NCBI RefSeq assembly: GCF_900186615.1
Contig: NZ_LT896588.1
Coordinates: 2,189,339 to 2,253,338, forward strand
Reading direction: 5' to 3'
Source: Parabacteroides bouchesdurhonensis
Lineage (GTDB): Bacteria > Bacteroidota > Bacteroidia > Bacteroidales > Tannerellaceae
DNA: 64,000 nucleotides
The position numbers and the translations under genes were made by a program. The notes beneath the pieces are model-generated. The model ran no database searches. It was not told the DNA's origin and was given only the letters and a program-made list of their open reading frames with translations. How positions within the stretch are numbered: position 1 is the stretch's first letter; each line of letters opens with the position of its first letter. Of this stretch, positions 38,501 to 47,340 are shown piece by piece.

Positions 38501-39015
38501 AGATCAAACCAGACTTCAAGAAGCTGGGCCCGCGTTACGGAAAGATCATGAAGAGTTTGGCCGCTGCTATTCAAAGTATGTCTCAGGAAGAAATCAATGC
38601 TTTTGAAGCAGCCGGAACATATACGTTGAAAGTAGAAGGACAAGACGCTGTGGTGGAACGTGGCGATGTTGAAATTATCTCCGAAGATATTCCGGGTTGG
38701 CTGGTTGCCAACGAAGGCCGTTTAACTGTTGCCCTGGATATTACCGTAACAGAAAGTCTGCGTAAAGAAGGCTTGGCCCGCGAACTGGTAAACCGTATCC
38801 AGAATTTGCGTAAGAGCAACGGCTTCGATATTACGGATAAAGTGAACGTTACGATTCTGTCTACCGAAGAGATGGATACTGCTGTTAAGGAGTATAATAC
38901 ATATATAGCTAATCAGGTATTGGCTGTTTCCATCGAAATCGTAGATATTATCAGTGATGCTACTGTGCTGGACTTTGAAGATTTCAAGTTGTCCGTGAAA
39001 GTAGAGAAGGCTTGA
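35596..39015 (+). CDS. ileS: Isoleucyl-tRNA synthetase
   Basis: 1139 residues, class Ia synthetase. The HIGH-type motif is GIHHVIAR (about 57-64) and KMSKR appears in NGNKMSKRLGN. The connecting CP1 editing domain (TTTPWTLPSNTALCV) and the C-terminal anticodon-binding domain follow. The length and absence of C-terminal zinc cysteines fit the IleRS subtype of eukaryotic and Bacteroidetes enzymes, often linked to natural mupirocin tolerance in other taxa. Probably monocistronic. Confidence 0.96.
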   Translation: MSKKFAEYSKFDLSNVNKEVLKKWQDGDIFHKSLETREGHPSFVFYEGPPSANGMPGIHHVIARSIKDIFCRYKTMKGFLVNRKAGWDTHGLPVELGVEKALGITKEDIGKKISVAEYNAACRKDVMKFTKEWEDLTQKMGYWVDMDNPYITYDNRYIETLWYLLKELYKKGLLYKGYTIQPYSPAAGTGLSTHELNQPGCYRDVKDTSCTAQFRILDPKQEMSEFGEPFFLAWTTTPWTLPSNTALCVGPNITYVAVQTFNPYTGMPMTAVLAKDLLNVYFSPKAAELNLSDYKIGDKLVPFRVVGEWKGTELEGMHYEQLIPWVNPGEGAFRVITGDYVTVEDGTGIVHIAPTFGADDDRVAKASGIPPLMMIDKDGNQRPMVDMTGKFYLLEDLDPMFVQKNMNASDYDPFQGKFVKNAFDPAKTDKDETLDVEICMMLKVQNRVFRIEKHVHNYPHCWRTDKPVLYYPLDSWFIKTTACRERMIELNNTINWKPQSTGTGRFGKWLENLQDWNLSRSRYWGTPLPIWRTEDGSEEKCIGSVVELYGEIEKSVSAGFMESNPYKDFAPGEYTKENYEKIDLHRPYVDEIILVSPSGKPMKRETDLIDVWFDSGAMPYAQIHYPFENQKALDTRVVYPADFIAEGVDQTRGWFFTLHALATMIFDSVAYKAVVSNGLVLDKNGNKMSKRLGNAVDPFATIEQYGSDPLRWYMITNASPWDNIKFDVEGIEEVRRKFFGTLYNTYSFFALYANVDGFDYSEPDIEISRRPEIDRWILSLLNSLIKDVDGYLEAYEPTRAGRAISDFVNDNLSNWYVRLNRRRFWGGGMTADKLSAYQTLYTCLETVAKLMAPIAPFYADQLFLDLIAVTGRENVESVHLSDFPVANESMIDKSLEERMQMAQDVSSMVLALRRKVNIKVRQPLQTIMVPVVDDHQQESIEAVKDLILNEVNVKELKFVGSTAGILVKKIKPDFKKLGPRYGKIMKSLAAAIQSMSQEEINAFEAAGTYTLKVEGQDAVVERGDVEIISEDIPGWLVANEGRLTVALDITVTESLRKEGLARELVNRIQNLRKSNGFDITDKVNVTILSTEEMDTAVKEYNTYIANQVLAVSIEIVDIISDATVLDFEDFKLSVKVEKA

Positions 39016-39065
39016 ATTTTTTTAGAAAAAGAGTGGCTAAATGTCGCATGTATATAATAAATATG

Positions 39066-39073
39066 TATATTTG
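39066..39073 (+). promoter_or_regulatory. -7 promoter box of the dksA-like/lspA operon
   Basis: TATATTTG, about 67 bases before the ATG. AAATGTC (39039) and GACATTT (39083) flank it as an inverted pair, a possible operator. Confidence 0.45.
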
Positions 39074-39139
39074 GACTGTGTGACATTTGGGTCGCCTGAT
39101 ATAGTAGAGTGTGATTGTTGAACCTAAAAATTTTGAACC

Positions 39140-39520
39140 ATGGCAGAAAAAACTAGATATTCGGATGCTGAACTGGAAGAGTTCCGCTCCATTATATTAG
39201 AAAAGCTGGACGTTGCCAAAAAGGATTATGAATTGTTGAGATCTGGCGTTACAAATTCGGATGGCAATGATGTGGCTGATACATCTCCTACTTTTAAGGT
39301 ATTGGAGGAAGGCGCTGCAACATTATCAAAAGAGGAAGCGGGCCGTTTGGCACAACGTCAGATGAAATTTATTCAGAATCTGCAAGCCGCACTGATTCGT
39401 ATAGAGAATAAGACATACGGTATATGTCGCGAAACAGGTAAGCTGATTCCTAAAGAGAGGCTACGCGCTGTGCCCCATGCTACTTTGAGTATTGAAGCTA
39501 AACAAGGAGGCGCTAAGTAG
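39140..39520 (+). CDS. TraR/DksA family protein without zinc cysteines
   Basis: 126 residues. The coiled-coil hairpin, with acidic tip around DGNDVADTS, precedes a degenerate finger YGICRETGKLIPKERLRAVPHA. Of the four zinc cysteines of DksA only the first is present; the others align with Thr, Ser and Lys. It probably still enters the secondary channel of RNA polymerase, as known for zinc-independent DksA forms. The lspA ATG begins right after its stop, so the two are coupled. Confidence 0.88.
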   Translation: MAEKTRYSDAELEEFRSIILEKLDVAKKDYELLRSGVTNSDGNDVADTSPTFKVLEEGAATLSKEEAGRLAQRQMKFIQNLQAALIRIENKTYGICRETGKLIPKERLRAVPHATLSIEAKQGGAK

Positions 39521-40150
39521 ATGAAATATTCTAAAGGTTGGGGAGCAGTGTTAATAATAATACTGCTCCTTCTGCTTGACCAGTCCCTTAAAATATGGAT
39601 TAAGACACACATGCAGTTGCATGAAAGTATAGAGATAACCCCGTGGTTCTATATATACTTTACCGAAAATCCGGGAATGGCCTTTGGTATAGAAGTTATT
39701 GGTAAATTGTTTTTGTCGGTCTTCCGTATAGTTGCGGTAGGCTTTATTGGATATTATCTGTATAAACTGGTAAAAGAGAACTATAAGTTCGGTTATATTG
39801 CCTGTATTGCTTTGGTATTTGCCGGGGCGGTGGGCAATATTATAGACTCTATTTTTTATGGAGTTTTCTTTGACCATAGTTTCGGACAAGTGGCGTCTTT
39901 TATGCCGGAAGGTGGAGGATATGCTTCGTGGTTGCATGGGAAAGTGGTTGATATGTTTTATTTTCCGTTAATACAAACCGTGCTGCCCGACTGGTTACCG
40001 ATCTGGGGTGGAGAGGAGTTTATCTTTTTCCGTCCTATCTTTAATCTTGCGGATTCTTCCATTTGCGTAGGCGTTTTTCTATTATTCATTTTTTACCGGC
40101 ATACATTATCAGCCAGCCTTTCAAAAAACGAAAAGGTGAATGCAAAATAG
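39521..40150 (+). CDS. lspA: Lipoprotein signal peptidase (signal peptidase II)
   Basis: 209 residues with four membrane helices. The catalytic aspartates lie in GAVGNIIDSIFYG (about 106-118) and FNLADSSICVG (about 177-187). The stretch between them is longer than in E. coli LspA, as seen in other Bacteroidetes enzymes. It cleaves prolipoprotein signal peptides in the inner membrane, serving the many lipoproteins in this window. It starts at the dksA-like stop and its 3' end overlaps the DUF4296 lipoprotein by 11 bases. Confidence 0.95.
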   Translation: MKYSKGWGAVLIIILLLLLDQSLKIWIKTHMQLHESIEITPWFYIYFTENPGMAFGIEVIGKLFLSVFRIVAVGFIGYYLYKLVKENYKFGYIACIALVFAGAVGNIIDSIFYGVFFDHSFGQVASFMPEGGGYASWLHGKVVDMFYFPLIQTVLPDWLPIWGGEEFIFFRPIFNLADSSICVGVFLLFIFYRHTLSASLSKNEKVNAK

Positions 40151-40928
40151 TTTACGTAGATATGGTGTCTTGCTATTGCTAACAACGGTGTTTGCTGCAT
40201 GTAGTAAAGTTCCTGACGGTGTTCTCTCTGAAAAGAAAATGCAGCAGGTAGTCGTTGATATGCAATTGGCTGAGGCTATGATTGGTACGGATTATAAGAA
40301 ATACCCGGACCAGGCCTCCAAAGAAGCACTGTATCAATCTGTTTTTCGTAAACATGGCATTTCTCAGGCATTATATGACAGTTCCTTAATCTGGTATGGT
40401 AAAAATCTGGATATTTATATGAAGGTCTACGACCGTGTTGTTAGAGATCTGAATAAACAGATTACCAACCTTGGTGATGTTCAGGCTGATGCCGCACCTT
40501 CTTCAACACGCGATTCTGTCGATATATGGCCACGACGTCCATTCATGACGTTAAGCCCGAAAGCTATCTTTAATGGCGTTGTTTTTGATATTCGTCCGGA
40601 GAAAGATTATTCCTCAGGAAGTATTTTCGTATTAGGAATGAATGTATGGGGAATAAACGGACAGATGAAAGAGTATCCGGAAATACGTTTAAGCGCTGTT
40701 CAGGGTGATACGATTCTGACGGTTAATAATAAGATCGTCCGGGATGGTTATTCGGAAACTATACTGGAAACATTGCCGACCCGTAAAGTGAAACGGGTTT
40801 ATGGCTATATCCGCATGAATAGCACCGATTCTTGTTATTATAAAATCTATCTGGATAATATTTCGTTGATGAAATATAATTACGGGACGAAAGTACTGGA
40901 GATGAAGACAGATTCCATCAAGAAGTAA
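40140..40928 (+). CDS. DUF4296 lipoprotein
   Basis: 262 residues. Signal peptide with lipobox ending FAAC (Cys20). The N-terminal region LSEKKMQQVVVDMQLAEAMIGTDYKKYPDQASKEALYQSVFRKHGI is the DUF4296 signature, a Bacteroidetes envelope family of unknown role. The C-terminal half is beta-rich. The start overlaps the end of lspA by 11 bases, which suggests translational coupling. Confidence 0.85.
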   Translation: MQNSLRRYGVLLLLTTVFAACSKVPDGVLSEKKMQQVVVDMQLAEAMIGTDYKKYPDQASKEALYQSVFRKHGISQALYDSSLIWYGKNLDIYMKVYDRVVRDLNKQITNLGDVQADAAPSSTRDSVDIWPRRPFMTLSPKAIFNGVVFDIRPEKDYSSGSIFVLGMNVWGINGQMKEYPEIRLSAVQGDTILTVNNKIVRDGYSETILETLPTRKVKRVYGYIRMNSTDSCYYKIYLDNISLMKYNYGTKVLEMKTDSIKK

Positions 40929-40933
40929 TTTTT

Positions 40934-41311
40934 ATGCGCCGGATAGCTTCTCATTATATTTATTGGGGGAAACCATATAAGATGCACTATCTGGAATTGG
41001 CGGATGATGGTTCTTTTGCCGGGATTTACCCTTTGTCGGAAGAGATTGCCGGGACGGAGTTCTATGATGGTATATTAGTGCCGGTTGCTTATGATGCCCG
41101 ACAGGTCTGTTCGGATGTAATTTCAATTTCTTCCGAAAAGAATTTGAATCTTTCCCGAAAGGAATCTATTTTCTCTCTGCTGGACGCGCTCAACGTCTCT
41201 GTTCGTATAAAAGAAAATGTGCCTGTCCGATTAATTCTTTTGAGTGGTAACCCCATGACGGCGACGGAACTCTGCACAAATTACGGCTGTGGCAATAGCA
41301 ACGTTGAGTGA
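40934..41311 (+). CDS. Unknown small protein, overlapping trmH-like gene
   Basis: 125 residues, no signal peptide or membrane helix. I do not recognise the full protein. The first 60 residues (IASHYIYWGKPYKMHYLELADDGSFAG, then GTEFYDGILVPV) recall the small beta-sandwich that begins Bacteroidales amidohydrolases, but no metal-binding barrel follows. It begins 5 bases after the DUF4296 stop, so it looks like the last gene of the lspA operon. Its last 81 bases overlap the convergent methyltransferase gene. Confidence 0.6.
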   Translation: MRRIASHYIYWGKPYKMHYLELADDGSFAGIYPLSEEIAGTEFYDGILVPVAYDARQVCSDVISISSEKNLNLSRKESIFSLLDALNVSVRIKENVPVRLILLSGNPMTATELCTNYGCGNSNVE

Positions 41312-42007
41312 TTCTGTGGTCTGCCGTTCCGCCGGATAGTTAGGGATATATAACTTCTCGGTAACCAACTTTTCAATGGAAGGACGAATGCCGTTGCCTT
41401 CATTTCCCATGACAATAATTCCTGTTTTAGATAATTCTTTAGCATACATATCCGTTCCGTCCAGGAATGTCCCATATATTGGAGTGGAATTGTTGTTGTG
41501 CTCTTTCAGGAAATTATCCAGTTCCGTATAATGAACTTTTACATGAGACAATGCTCCCATTGTGGCCTGTATGACTTTCGGGCTAAATACATCAACGGTG
41601 TCTATGCTACAGACAATATGTTCGATACCGAACCAATCCGCCAGACGGATGATTGTACCTAGATTACCCGGGTCTTGTATGCCGTCTAAAGCAAGAATTA
41701 ACTGGGTATCGGGGTTAATTTCCTTCATAGACCAGGCCGGACGTTTGAATATGGCCAGAACATCCTGAGGATTCTTTAAGAGACTGGCTTTGCGTATATC
41801 TTCGTCTTCGGCAACTAATAATTCTTTGGCGGGAATGTCGCCCTGCGTTGCCATCCATGACGGTTTTGCCAACAATAACTCGCAGTCAAAGGCGGGAAGC
41901 ATGTCTGCAACGAGTTTGTTGCCTTCGGCAATGAAAGCATTGTATTCGTTTCTGAATTTCTTTAATTCCAGTGAATGTATATATTTTACTTTATTCTTAC
42001 TTAGCAT
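41231..42007 (-). CDS. TrmH/SpoU family RNA 2'-O-methyltransferase
   Basis: 258 residues from ATG 42007; the longer frame to 42151 runs across the opposing gene's start and lacks family similarity. All SPOUT motifs are visible: QDPGNLGTIIRLADW, VMGNEGNGIRPSI and SLNVAIATAVICAEFRRR, with an N-terminal substrate-binding L30e-like domain. It transfers methyl from SAM to a ribose in rRNA or tRNA; the target is not clear. Promoter box at 42027-42034. Confidence 0.9.
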   Translation of the reverse strand: MLSKNKVKYIHSLELKKFRNEYNAFIAEGNKLVADMLPAFDCELLLAKPSWMATQGDIPAKELLVAEDEDIRKASLLKNPQDVLAIFKRPAWSMKEINPDTQLILALDGIQDPGNLGTIIRLADWFGIEHIVCSIDTVDVFSPKVIQATMGALSHVKVHYTELDNFLKEHNNNSTPIYGTFLDGTDMYAKELSKTGIIVMGNEGNGIRPSIEKLVTEKLYIPNYPAERQTTESLNVAIATAVICAEFRRRHGVTTQKN

Positions 42008-42026
42008 CTTTACTCTTTTTACAAAG

Positions 42027-42064
42027 CAAAAGTACGGGAAATAATTTAAATTCCAGTACATTTG
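42027..42064. promoter_or_regulatory. Divergent promoter pair, trmH-like and tamL
   Basis: On the minus strand TACTTTTG (42027-42034) serves the methyltransferase. On the plus strand TACATTTG (42057-42064) followed by CG serves the outer-membrane protein at 42084. The boxes are 22 bases apart, so the two promoters must compete for polymerase. Confidence 0.55.
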
Positions 42065-42083
42065 CGACGTAATTGGTCGGACG

Positions 42084-44441
42084 ATGAATAGAACCCATCT
42101 TATATTATTTTTTGTTTGTTTTGTGATGTTGCTAGCCTCTTGCAGCTCCACAAAATATGTGGGTGATGGAGAGTATTTATTAGATAAGGTTGAAATAATA
42201 TCTGATAATAAGAGCCATAAATCCTCCGATTTGAAATCTTACCTTCGTCAGCAGCCAAACTTTAAGGTCTTTGGCCTTATGAAATGGCAGCTTTTTGTAT
42301 ATGACTGGTCCGGACGTAATGAGAAGAGATGGATAAATAAGCAGTTAAGGCGTATTGGCGAAGCTCCGGTTATTATGGATACTACTCTTGTAGATCAGTC
42401 TGCTGCCGAATTAGAGCGTTTCTATGTAAATAAGGGATATATCAATGCGGAGGTGACTGCTTCCATCGATACATCCAAAAGGAAAAAGGCTGTAGTGACG
42501 TATCATATCAAGGCAAATGAACCTTATCGGATTCGTAATTACACTATGAATCTGGAAGACACTAAAATAGATAGTATCGCCCGTCTGAAAGCTCCTCGGC
42601 GTTCCAAGTTGACTTCCGCATTCCGATCAGCGCCGGAAGGTTATGCATCTTTAATAAAAGAGAACGCATTGTTTGACCGTGATGAGTTGGATAAAGAGCG
42701 TCAACGTATTACGTCCTTGTTAAGACGTCGTGGGTATTATGCGTTTAACAGGGATAACCTGGCCTATGTTGCCGATAGTGCTTTTAATCAGAATATAGTT
42801 GATTTGGAGATGCTGCTTAAGCCTTACCGTCAGGTAAATTTAGATGGATCGGTGGTAGAAAGTCCCCATAAACAATATTACATTAAAGATGTAATGGTTG
42901 TAACCGATTATGACCCGATAGGAGCAGGCGAGGGGGAAGCTGCATTTAATCCGACCGATACGGTTCAAACGGGAGGCATCAATATCCTGTATGGTAAAAA
43001 TGGCCGCTCCGTTCGTCCGTCTGTCTTGCGCAAGAGCGTGTACCTTTCTCCGGGACAACGATTTAATGAAAGAAATGTTGAGCAGACTTATTCATCCTTT
43101 GCCGCATTGCGGGCCTTGAAGAATGTAAATATACGTTTTACGGAAATAGAAGAACAGGATACGATGAAATTGAATTGTGTCATTCTTACTTCTCCTACAA
43201 AAACGCAGGGAGTCGGTGTTGAATTGGAAGGTACAAACTCTGCCGGTGATTTTGGCTTTGCATCCAGCTTGAATTATCAACATCGTAACCTGTTTAAAGG
43301 CTCGGAGCTTTTTTCTGCAAAGATAAGGGGGGCTTACGAGTCTTTGTCTGGCAATAAAGGTAGTGGTTTAGCCAGCTATTGGGAACTGGGGGGAGAAGCT
43401 TCCGTTTTGTTCCCTCGCTTTGTCTTCCCTTTCTTAAGTGAGAATTTCCGGCGTAAATTACGCGCTTCAACAGAACTGAAAGTGAGTTACAACAGGCAAA
43501 CACGTCCTGAGTATGAGCGGGCAATCTTATCCGGAGGATGGAGTTATATCTGGCAAGATCGGACAAACTCGCAAGCCCGGCATGTCTTTAAACTGCTGGA
43601 TATAGACTATGTATATCTTCCGAAGATAGATGCTGATTTTAAGAATAGTCTTCCCGCATCTACGGCATTGTATAATTATTCCGATCAGTTTATAGTGGGA
43701 GCCGGTTATTCATATTCCTTTAATAATTTTAATCCGCAGAACAGACAGCGGAATACGCATTCTTTACGTGCTTCATTTGAGATGGCAGGTAATTTGTTGA
43801 ATGGATTGTCACGTGTCACGGGAGCAAAAAAAGATGCGGAAGGCCGTTATAAATTATTTGGTATAAATTATGCCCAATTTATAAAAGGTGATATAGATTT
43901 TGGGAAAGGTATCGTATTGGATAGCCGTAATAAGCTGGCGTTTCATGTAGGAGTGGGAGTGGCGTTCCCATATGGCAATGCCAAGATGCTGCCGTTTGAA
44001 CGTCGTTATTTCTCCGGAGGAGCTAATAGTGTTCGAGGGTGGTCGGTGCGTGAACTTGGTCCGGGAAGTATGGAAATTACCGATACTACTTCATTTGCGC
44101 TGCAAGCGGGAGATATACGTTGGGACTTAAATCTGGAATATAGAACGAAACTGTTCTGGAAGTTTGAGATGGCGGCTTATGTGGATGCCGGAAATATATG
44201 GACTATACGTCCATACGAAGATCAGAAGGATGGTAACTTTGACTTCTCCCGTTTTTATAAAGAGATCGCTGTCTCTTATGGTTTAGGTTTACGTTTGGAT
44301 TTCGACTTTTTCCTTCTTCGTTTTGATACAGGTATGAAAGCCTATAATCCGCAAGAACGTGGTTCGATGCGTTGGGCGATTACGCGGCCGAACTTTAAGG
44401 ATAATTTTGCCTGGCACTTTGCCGTTGGATATCCGTTCTGA
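42084..44441 (+). CDS. tamL: Translocation and assembly module lipoprotein TamL (BamA/TamA family)
   Basis: 785 residues. Signal peptide with lipobox LLASC (Cys20); Bacteroidota TamL differs from TamA in being a lipoprotein. Several POTRA-type domains (about 30-380) precede a BamA-like barrel (about 400-785) with RRYFSGGANSVRGWSVRELGPG in the L6 region and a terminal Phe. It is expected to insert or supply outer-membrane material together with TamB. No tamB lies downstream; a tRNA follows, so the usual tamL-tamB pairing is not seen here. Confidence 0.88.
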   Translation: MNRTHLILFFVCFVMLLASCSSTKYVGDGEYLLDKVEIISDNKSHKSSDLKSYLRQQPNFKVFGLMKWQLFVYDWSGRNEKRWINKQLRRIGEAPVIMDTTLVDQSAAELERFYVNKGYINAEVTASIDTSKRKKAVVTYHIKANEPYRIRNYTMNLEDTKIDSIARLKAPRRSKLTSAFRSAPEGYASLIKENALFDRDELDKERQRITSLLRRRGYYAFNRDNLAYVADSAFNQNIVDLEMLLKPYRQVNLDGSVVESPHKQYYIKDVMVVTDYDPIGAGEGEAAFNPTDTVQTGGINILYGKNGRSVRPSVLRKSVYLSPGQRFNERNVEQTYSSFAALRALKNVNIRFTEIEEQDTMKLNCVILTSPTKTQGVGVELEGTNSAGDFGFASSLNYQHRNLFKGSELFSAKIRGAYESLSGNKGSGLASYWELGGEASVLFPRFVFPFLSENFRRKLRASTELKVSYNRQTRPEYERAILSGGWSYIWQDRTNSQARHVFKLLDIDYVYLPKIDADFKNSLPASTALYNYSDQFIVGAGYSYSFNNFNPQNRQRNTHSLRASFEMAGNLLNGLSRVTGAKKDAEGRYKLFGINYAQFIKGDIDFGKGIVLDSRNKLAFHVGVGVAFPYGNAKMLPFERRYFSGGANSVRGWSVRELGPGSMEITDTTSFALQAGDIRWDLNLEYRTKLFWKFEMAAYVDAGNIWTIRPYEDQKDGNFDFSRFYKEIAVSYGLGLRLDFDFFLLRFDTGMKAYNPQERGSMRWAITRPNFKDNFAWHFAVGYPF

Positions 44442-44536
44442 TCCATTAATCTATTTATTGTATTTTCTATAACGCTGTTTCTAAAGTAGCTATATGGCAT
44501 ATATTGTTTGCCTTGTTGTAAAAACCAATTGGAATT

Positions 44537-44566
44537 TTTGCGTATTAAAATAATAATACTACCTTT
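44537..44566 (+). promoter_or_regulatory. Promoter of tRNA-Arg
   Basis: TTG (44537-44539), 19-base spacer, TACCTTTG (44559-44566) then CA, 19 bases before the mature tRNA 5' end. Confidence 0.7.
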
Positions 44567-44584
44567 GCAACCGCAAATAAGGCT

Positions 44585-44658
<74 letters not shown>

Positions 44659-44668
44659 CTACTTGTAA

Positions 44669-44700
44669 AGAGCTGTAAATTAATTTACAGCTCTTTTTTA
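44669..44700 (+). terminator. Terminator after tRNA-Arg
   Basis: AGAGCTGTAAAT pairs perfectly with ATTTACAGCTCT, followed by a T run. Confidence 0.85.
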
Positions 44701-44838
44701 TTATAGAACCTCTTCATTGGGATTATTTAAATAAATAATTCTTGTCGTTTTACCTCATTCAGATAAATTAGGTTGGTGAATATGTTGTATTTATTTGTAC
44801 ATACGATATTGAACTAATTAGATTATTGGGGTGTTTTA

Positions 44839-44869
44839 TTGTCATTCCCTTAATTAATATGTATTTTTG
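44839..44869 (+). promoter_or_regulatory. Promoter of the TPR-AraC regulator
   Basis: TTG (44839-44841), 20-base spacer, TATTTTTG (44862-44869), 27 bases before the ATG at 44897. Confidence 0.6.
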
Positions 44870-44896
44870 AAAGAGGATTAGCATAAGTGTAAAATT

Positions 44897-46637
44897 ATGA
44901 AGTTCAGGTGTTTTATATTTTTATTTATTTTTCTATTTATATGTTCCCCTTTTTTAATGGCAAATAAAGCTATTAATAATGATTCTCTGCATACTGTCGA
45001 ATATATATCGGATATTTATATCAAAGAGCCTAAACGGGCTTTGAGTTTGTTGGATGAGGCTGAAACTGGAAATCTCATTCCTCTGAACCTGATAGATGAA
45101 TTGCGTAGTAAGGCATATAGGAATATGTATATGAATAAACTGGCTTTTTTATATGCAAAGAAATCATTCTATCTCTCAGAAAGATCCGCAGCATTTATTG
45201 AAAATGACGATTGATTTGGCAGAGTTGTTAATTCTTCTGAGTGAAAATGATGAGAGTATGAGGTACGCTCTTAAAGGCTTGGCTTTAGCAAAAAAAGAAA
45301 AAGATAAAGGGGCTGAAAGCCGATTACTTTTTTGTATAGGAGAAAATAAGAGGATATTGTCTTTTAAAGATGAGGGATATGATTTTTTCGATCAGGCTAT
45401 TGAGCTCTTGTCTGATACAGAGGATATACAAGAGATGAAGATGTTATCTTATTTTTATGGGAAAAAAATGGGGTATCTGATGAATGATGACCGGAATAAG
45501 GAAGCTTTGTTGATTGGTTTGAAACGAGAAAAGTTGATTGAGAAAATGAAAGCTTTACACAAAATACCTGATGGTTACATTGATTGGCAGCATGCATATT
45601 TATATGCTAAACTTGCTTATCTCTGTTATCTGGATAAAGATTATAAACGCGCAGGCGAATACTATCAACGCTACTTGTCGACGGACGCTTCTCGTACCCC
45701 TGATGGGAAATTCTTTTCAACACCATATTTGATGGCCTCTAAACAATACGGAAAAGTAATAGATAATTGCAATACTTTTAGGCCGGTTATGCAACAACAG
45801 GATACATTGAACTTTCAATATCTCAGCATACTTCAACAAGAAGCAGATGCTTATTGGGGTTTAAATGATTATAAAAAAGTAGCGGAATTACGAGGTGTTA
45901 TTATAGATATCGCTAGAGGTATTAATGAAAAAAATAAACAAAATGCGGCCTTGGAACTTGATAAGATTTATGAGGTTACTCAAAAGAAAGAACTAATTGC
46001 CGAGCAAGATTTTCAATTGAAAATTAGAAATATATCACTTGCATTCTTGACGTGTATTGTTTTTTTATCATTGTTTATGTTGTGGAGAATGTGGCGCTAT
46101 AACAGCCAAATCAATTATAAGAATAAGATGTTGGCTAAATTCATTAATGAAAAATTGAGCCATACGAAAATGAATAACGCAAAGTTATTTGATAATACTG
46201 ATATAATGGATTCTGCACCATTTGTCCAGGAAGAAAAAATCTTTGTAGATACTGACCCTGTCTTGAAGGATGAAGAAGATTGTACAAATGAAGAAATAAA
46301 AGAAAACAAGAGACTTTTTGATGAATTGAATCGTACTATCATTAGAGATCGATTATATCTTTCTCCGGAATTATCCCGGGATGACTTAGTTCGAATTGTG
46401 CATTTGAATAATGCTCGTTTTGCCAGAATGATAAAAGAAAATACAGGGACCAATTTGAATGGGTACATAAACGATTTACGTATAGGTCACGCTATAGAAT
46501 TACTGAAAAAATACCCTAATTACACGATACATGCCATAGCAGAAGAGGTTGGGTTTAATAGTACTCCAGTCTTATATAATCTTTTCAAGAAAAAGACAGG
46601 AATGACTCCTAATGAATTTAAGAAAACATTTGAGTAA
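44897..46637 (+). pseudogene. Frameshifted TPR/AraC-type membrane regulator
   Basis: Two overlapping frames make one protein. Frame one (44897-45214) encodes a signal peptide and the first TPR helices, ending in unrelated residues after FYLSE. Frame two continues from about 45177 with QKDPQHLLKMTIDLAELL, TPR repeats, a membrane helix (IRNISLAFLTCIVFLSLFMLW) and a C-terminal AraC HTH (HAIAEEVGFNSTPVLYNLFKKKTGMTPNEF). Such proteins sense periplasmic signals and bind DNA in the cytoplasm. The break is at TCTCTC (45172-45177); restoring one CT unit gives YLSQKDP in frame. It may be a sequencing error, a recent mutation or slipped-strand variation. Confidence 0.8.
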
Positions 46638-46895
46638 GATATTCCAAGAACTTCTTACCCTCTCAAAATATATAATGGAGTATTATATCAGATAATCAAT
46701 GGTTTAAAACAATACTTTATAGCTTCTCAACAAATAATTACAACTACGGCTAATTTTGAAACTGTTGTTTAATAAGAATTTTTTCTCTTTGCAGATGAAA
46801 AATAGTATTGTGTTTCTGCTTTCAGGCAAAGTTTTACCTTTCCAGTGCAGGAGGAAATTCATTTTAATTTTTATTAATCAATCAAATCACTCTCT

Positions 46896-47198
46896 ATGAA
46901 TATCGAAGATGTATTAAAAAAGGAAGTATGTAATGATGATCACATTCACTTGTATTATTGCGCGGTGAAAAAATGTTGGAAAGCTTATGAACAATCTGCA
47001 ATCAATTTGTTAGAACTTATTCCTGATTTGAATATCCAAGATGAAATTTTTGAAGATCATCATATTCGTTTGCGTTGTGCTTTAATTACTAAGGAGCAGA
47101 TAGAATGTTATAAATTATCTCATGCCCTGACTTTATTATCAGAAGAATACGTAGAGTTACAGCTGAATAAATCTTTAATGAAAGAGGCTCTTTATTAA
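46896..47198 (+). CDS. Unknown small acidic protein
   Basis: 100 residues, no signal peptide, no membrane helix, mostly helical and rich in Glu, Leu, His and Cys. I do not recognise the family. Two similar halves can be proposed: VCNDDHIHLYYCAVKKCWKAYEQS and IFEDHHIRLRCALITKEQIECYKLS share D-H-I-x-L and spaced Cys. It sits alone after a 258-base gap following the broken AraC-type regulator. Good coding character, but function unknown. Confidence 0.6.
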   Translation: MNIEDVLKKEVCNDDHIHLYYCAVKKCWKAYEQSAINLLELIPDLNIQDEIFEDHHIRLRCALITKEQIECYKLSHALTLLSEEYVELQLNKSLMKEALY

Positions 47199-47260
47199 AT
47201 CTCACGATTACTGGAAAAATAGAATAAGATAATACAGAGACAATTTAGAGTCATAAAACG

Positions 47261-47297
47261 AAGAGCTATGCCAATTACGAAAAGAGGCATAGCTCTT
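47261..47297. terminator. Hairpin between convergent genes
   Basis: AAGAGCTATGCC (47261-47272) pairs perfectly with GGCATAGCTCTT (47286-47297). The T tract is poor on the plus strand and TTTTAT on the minus strand, so it most likely ends the Gfo/Idh gene. Confidence 0.6.
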
Positions 47298-47340
47298 GAT
47301 AACATCGAGTCTATAAAATAAATTAAATATTTCTACAACG

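Noticed and set aside
42008-42151. N-terminal extension of the TrmH-like protein
   Set aside because: It would run through both promoter boxes and the start of the divergent tamL gene, and shows no family similarity.
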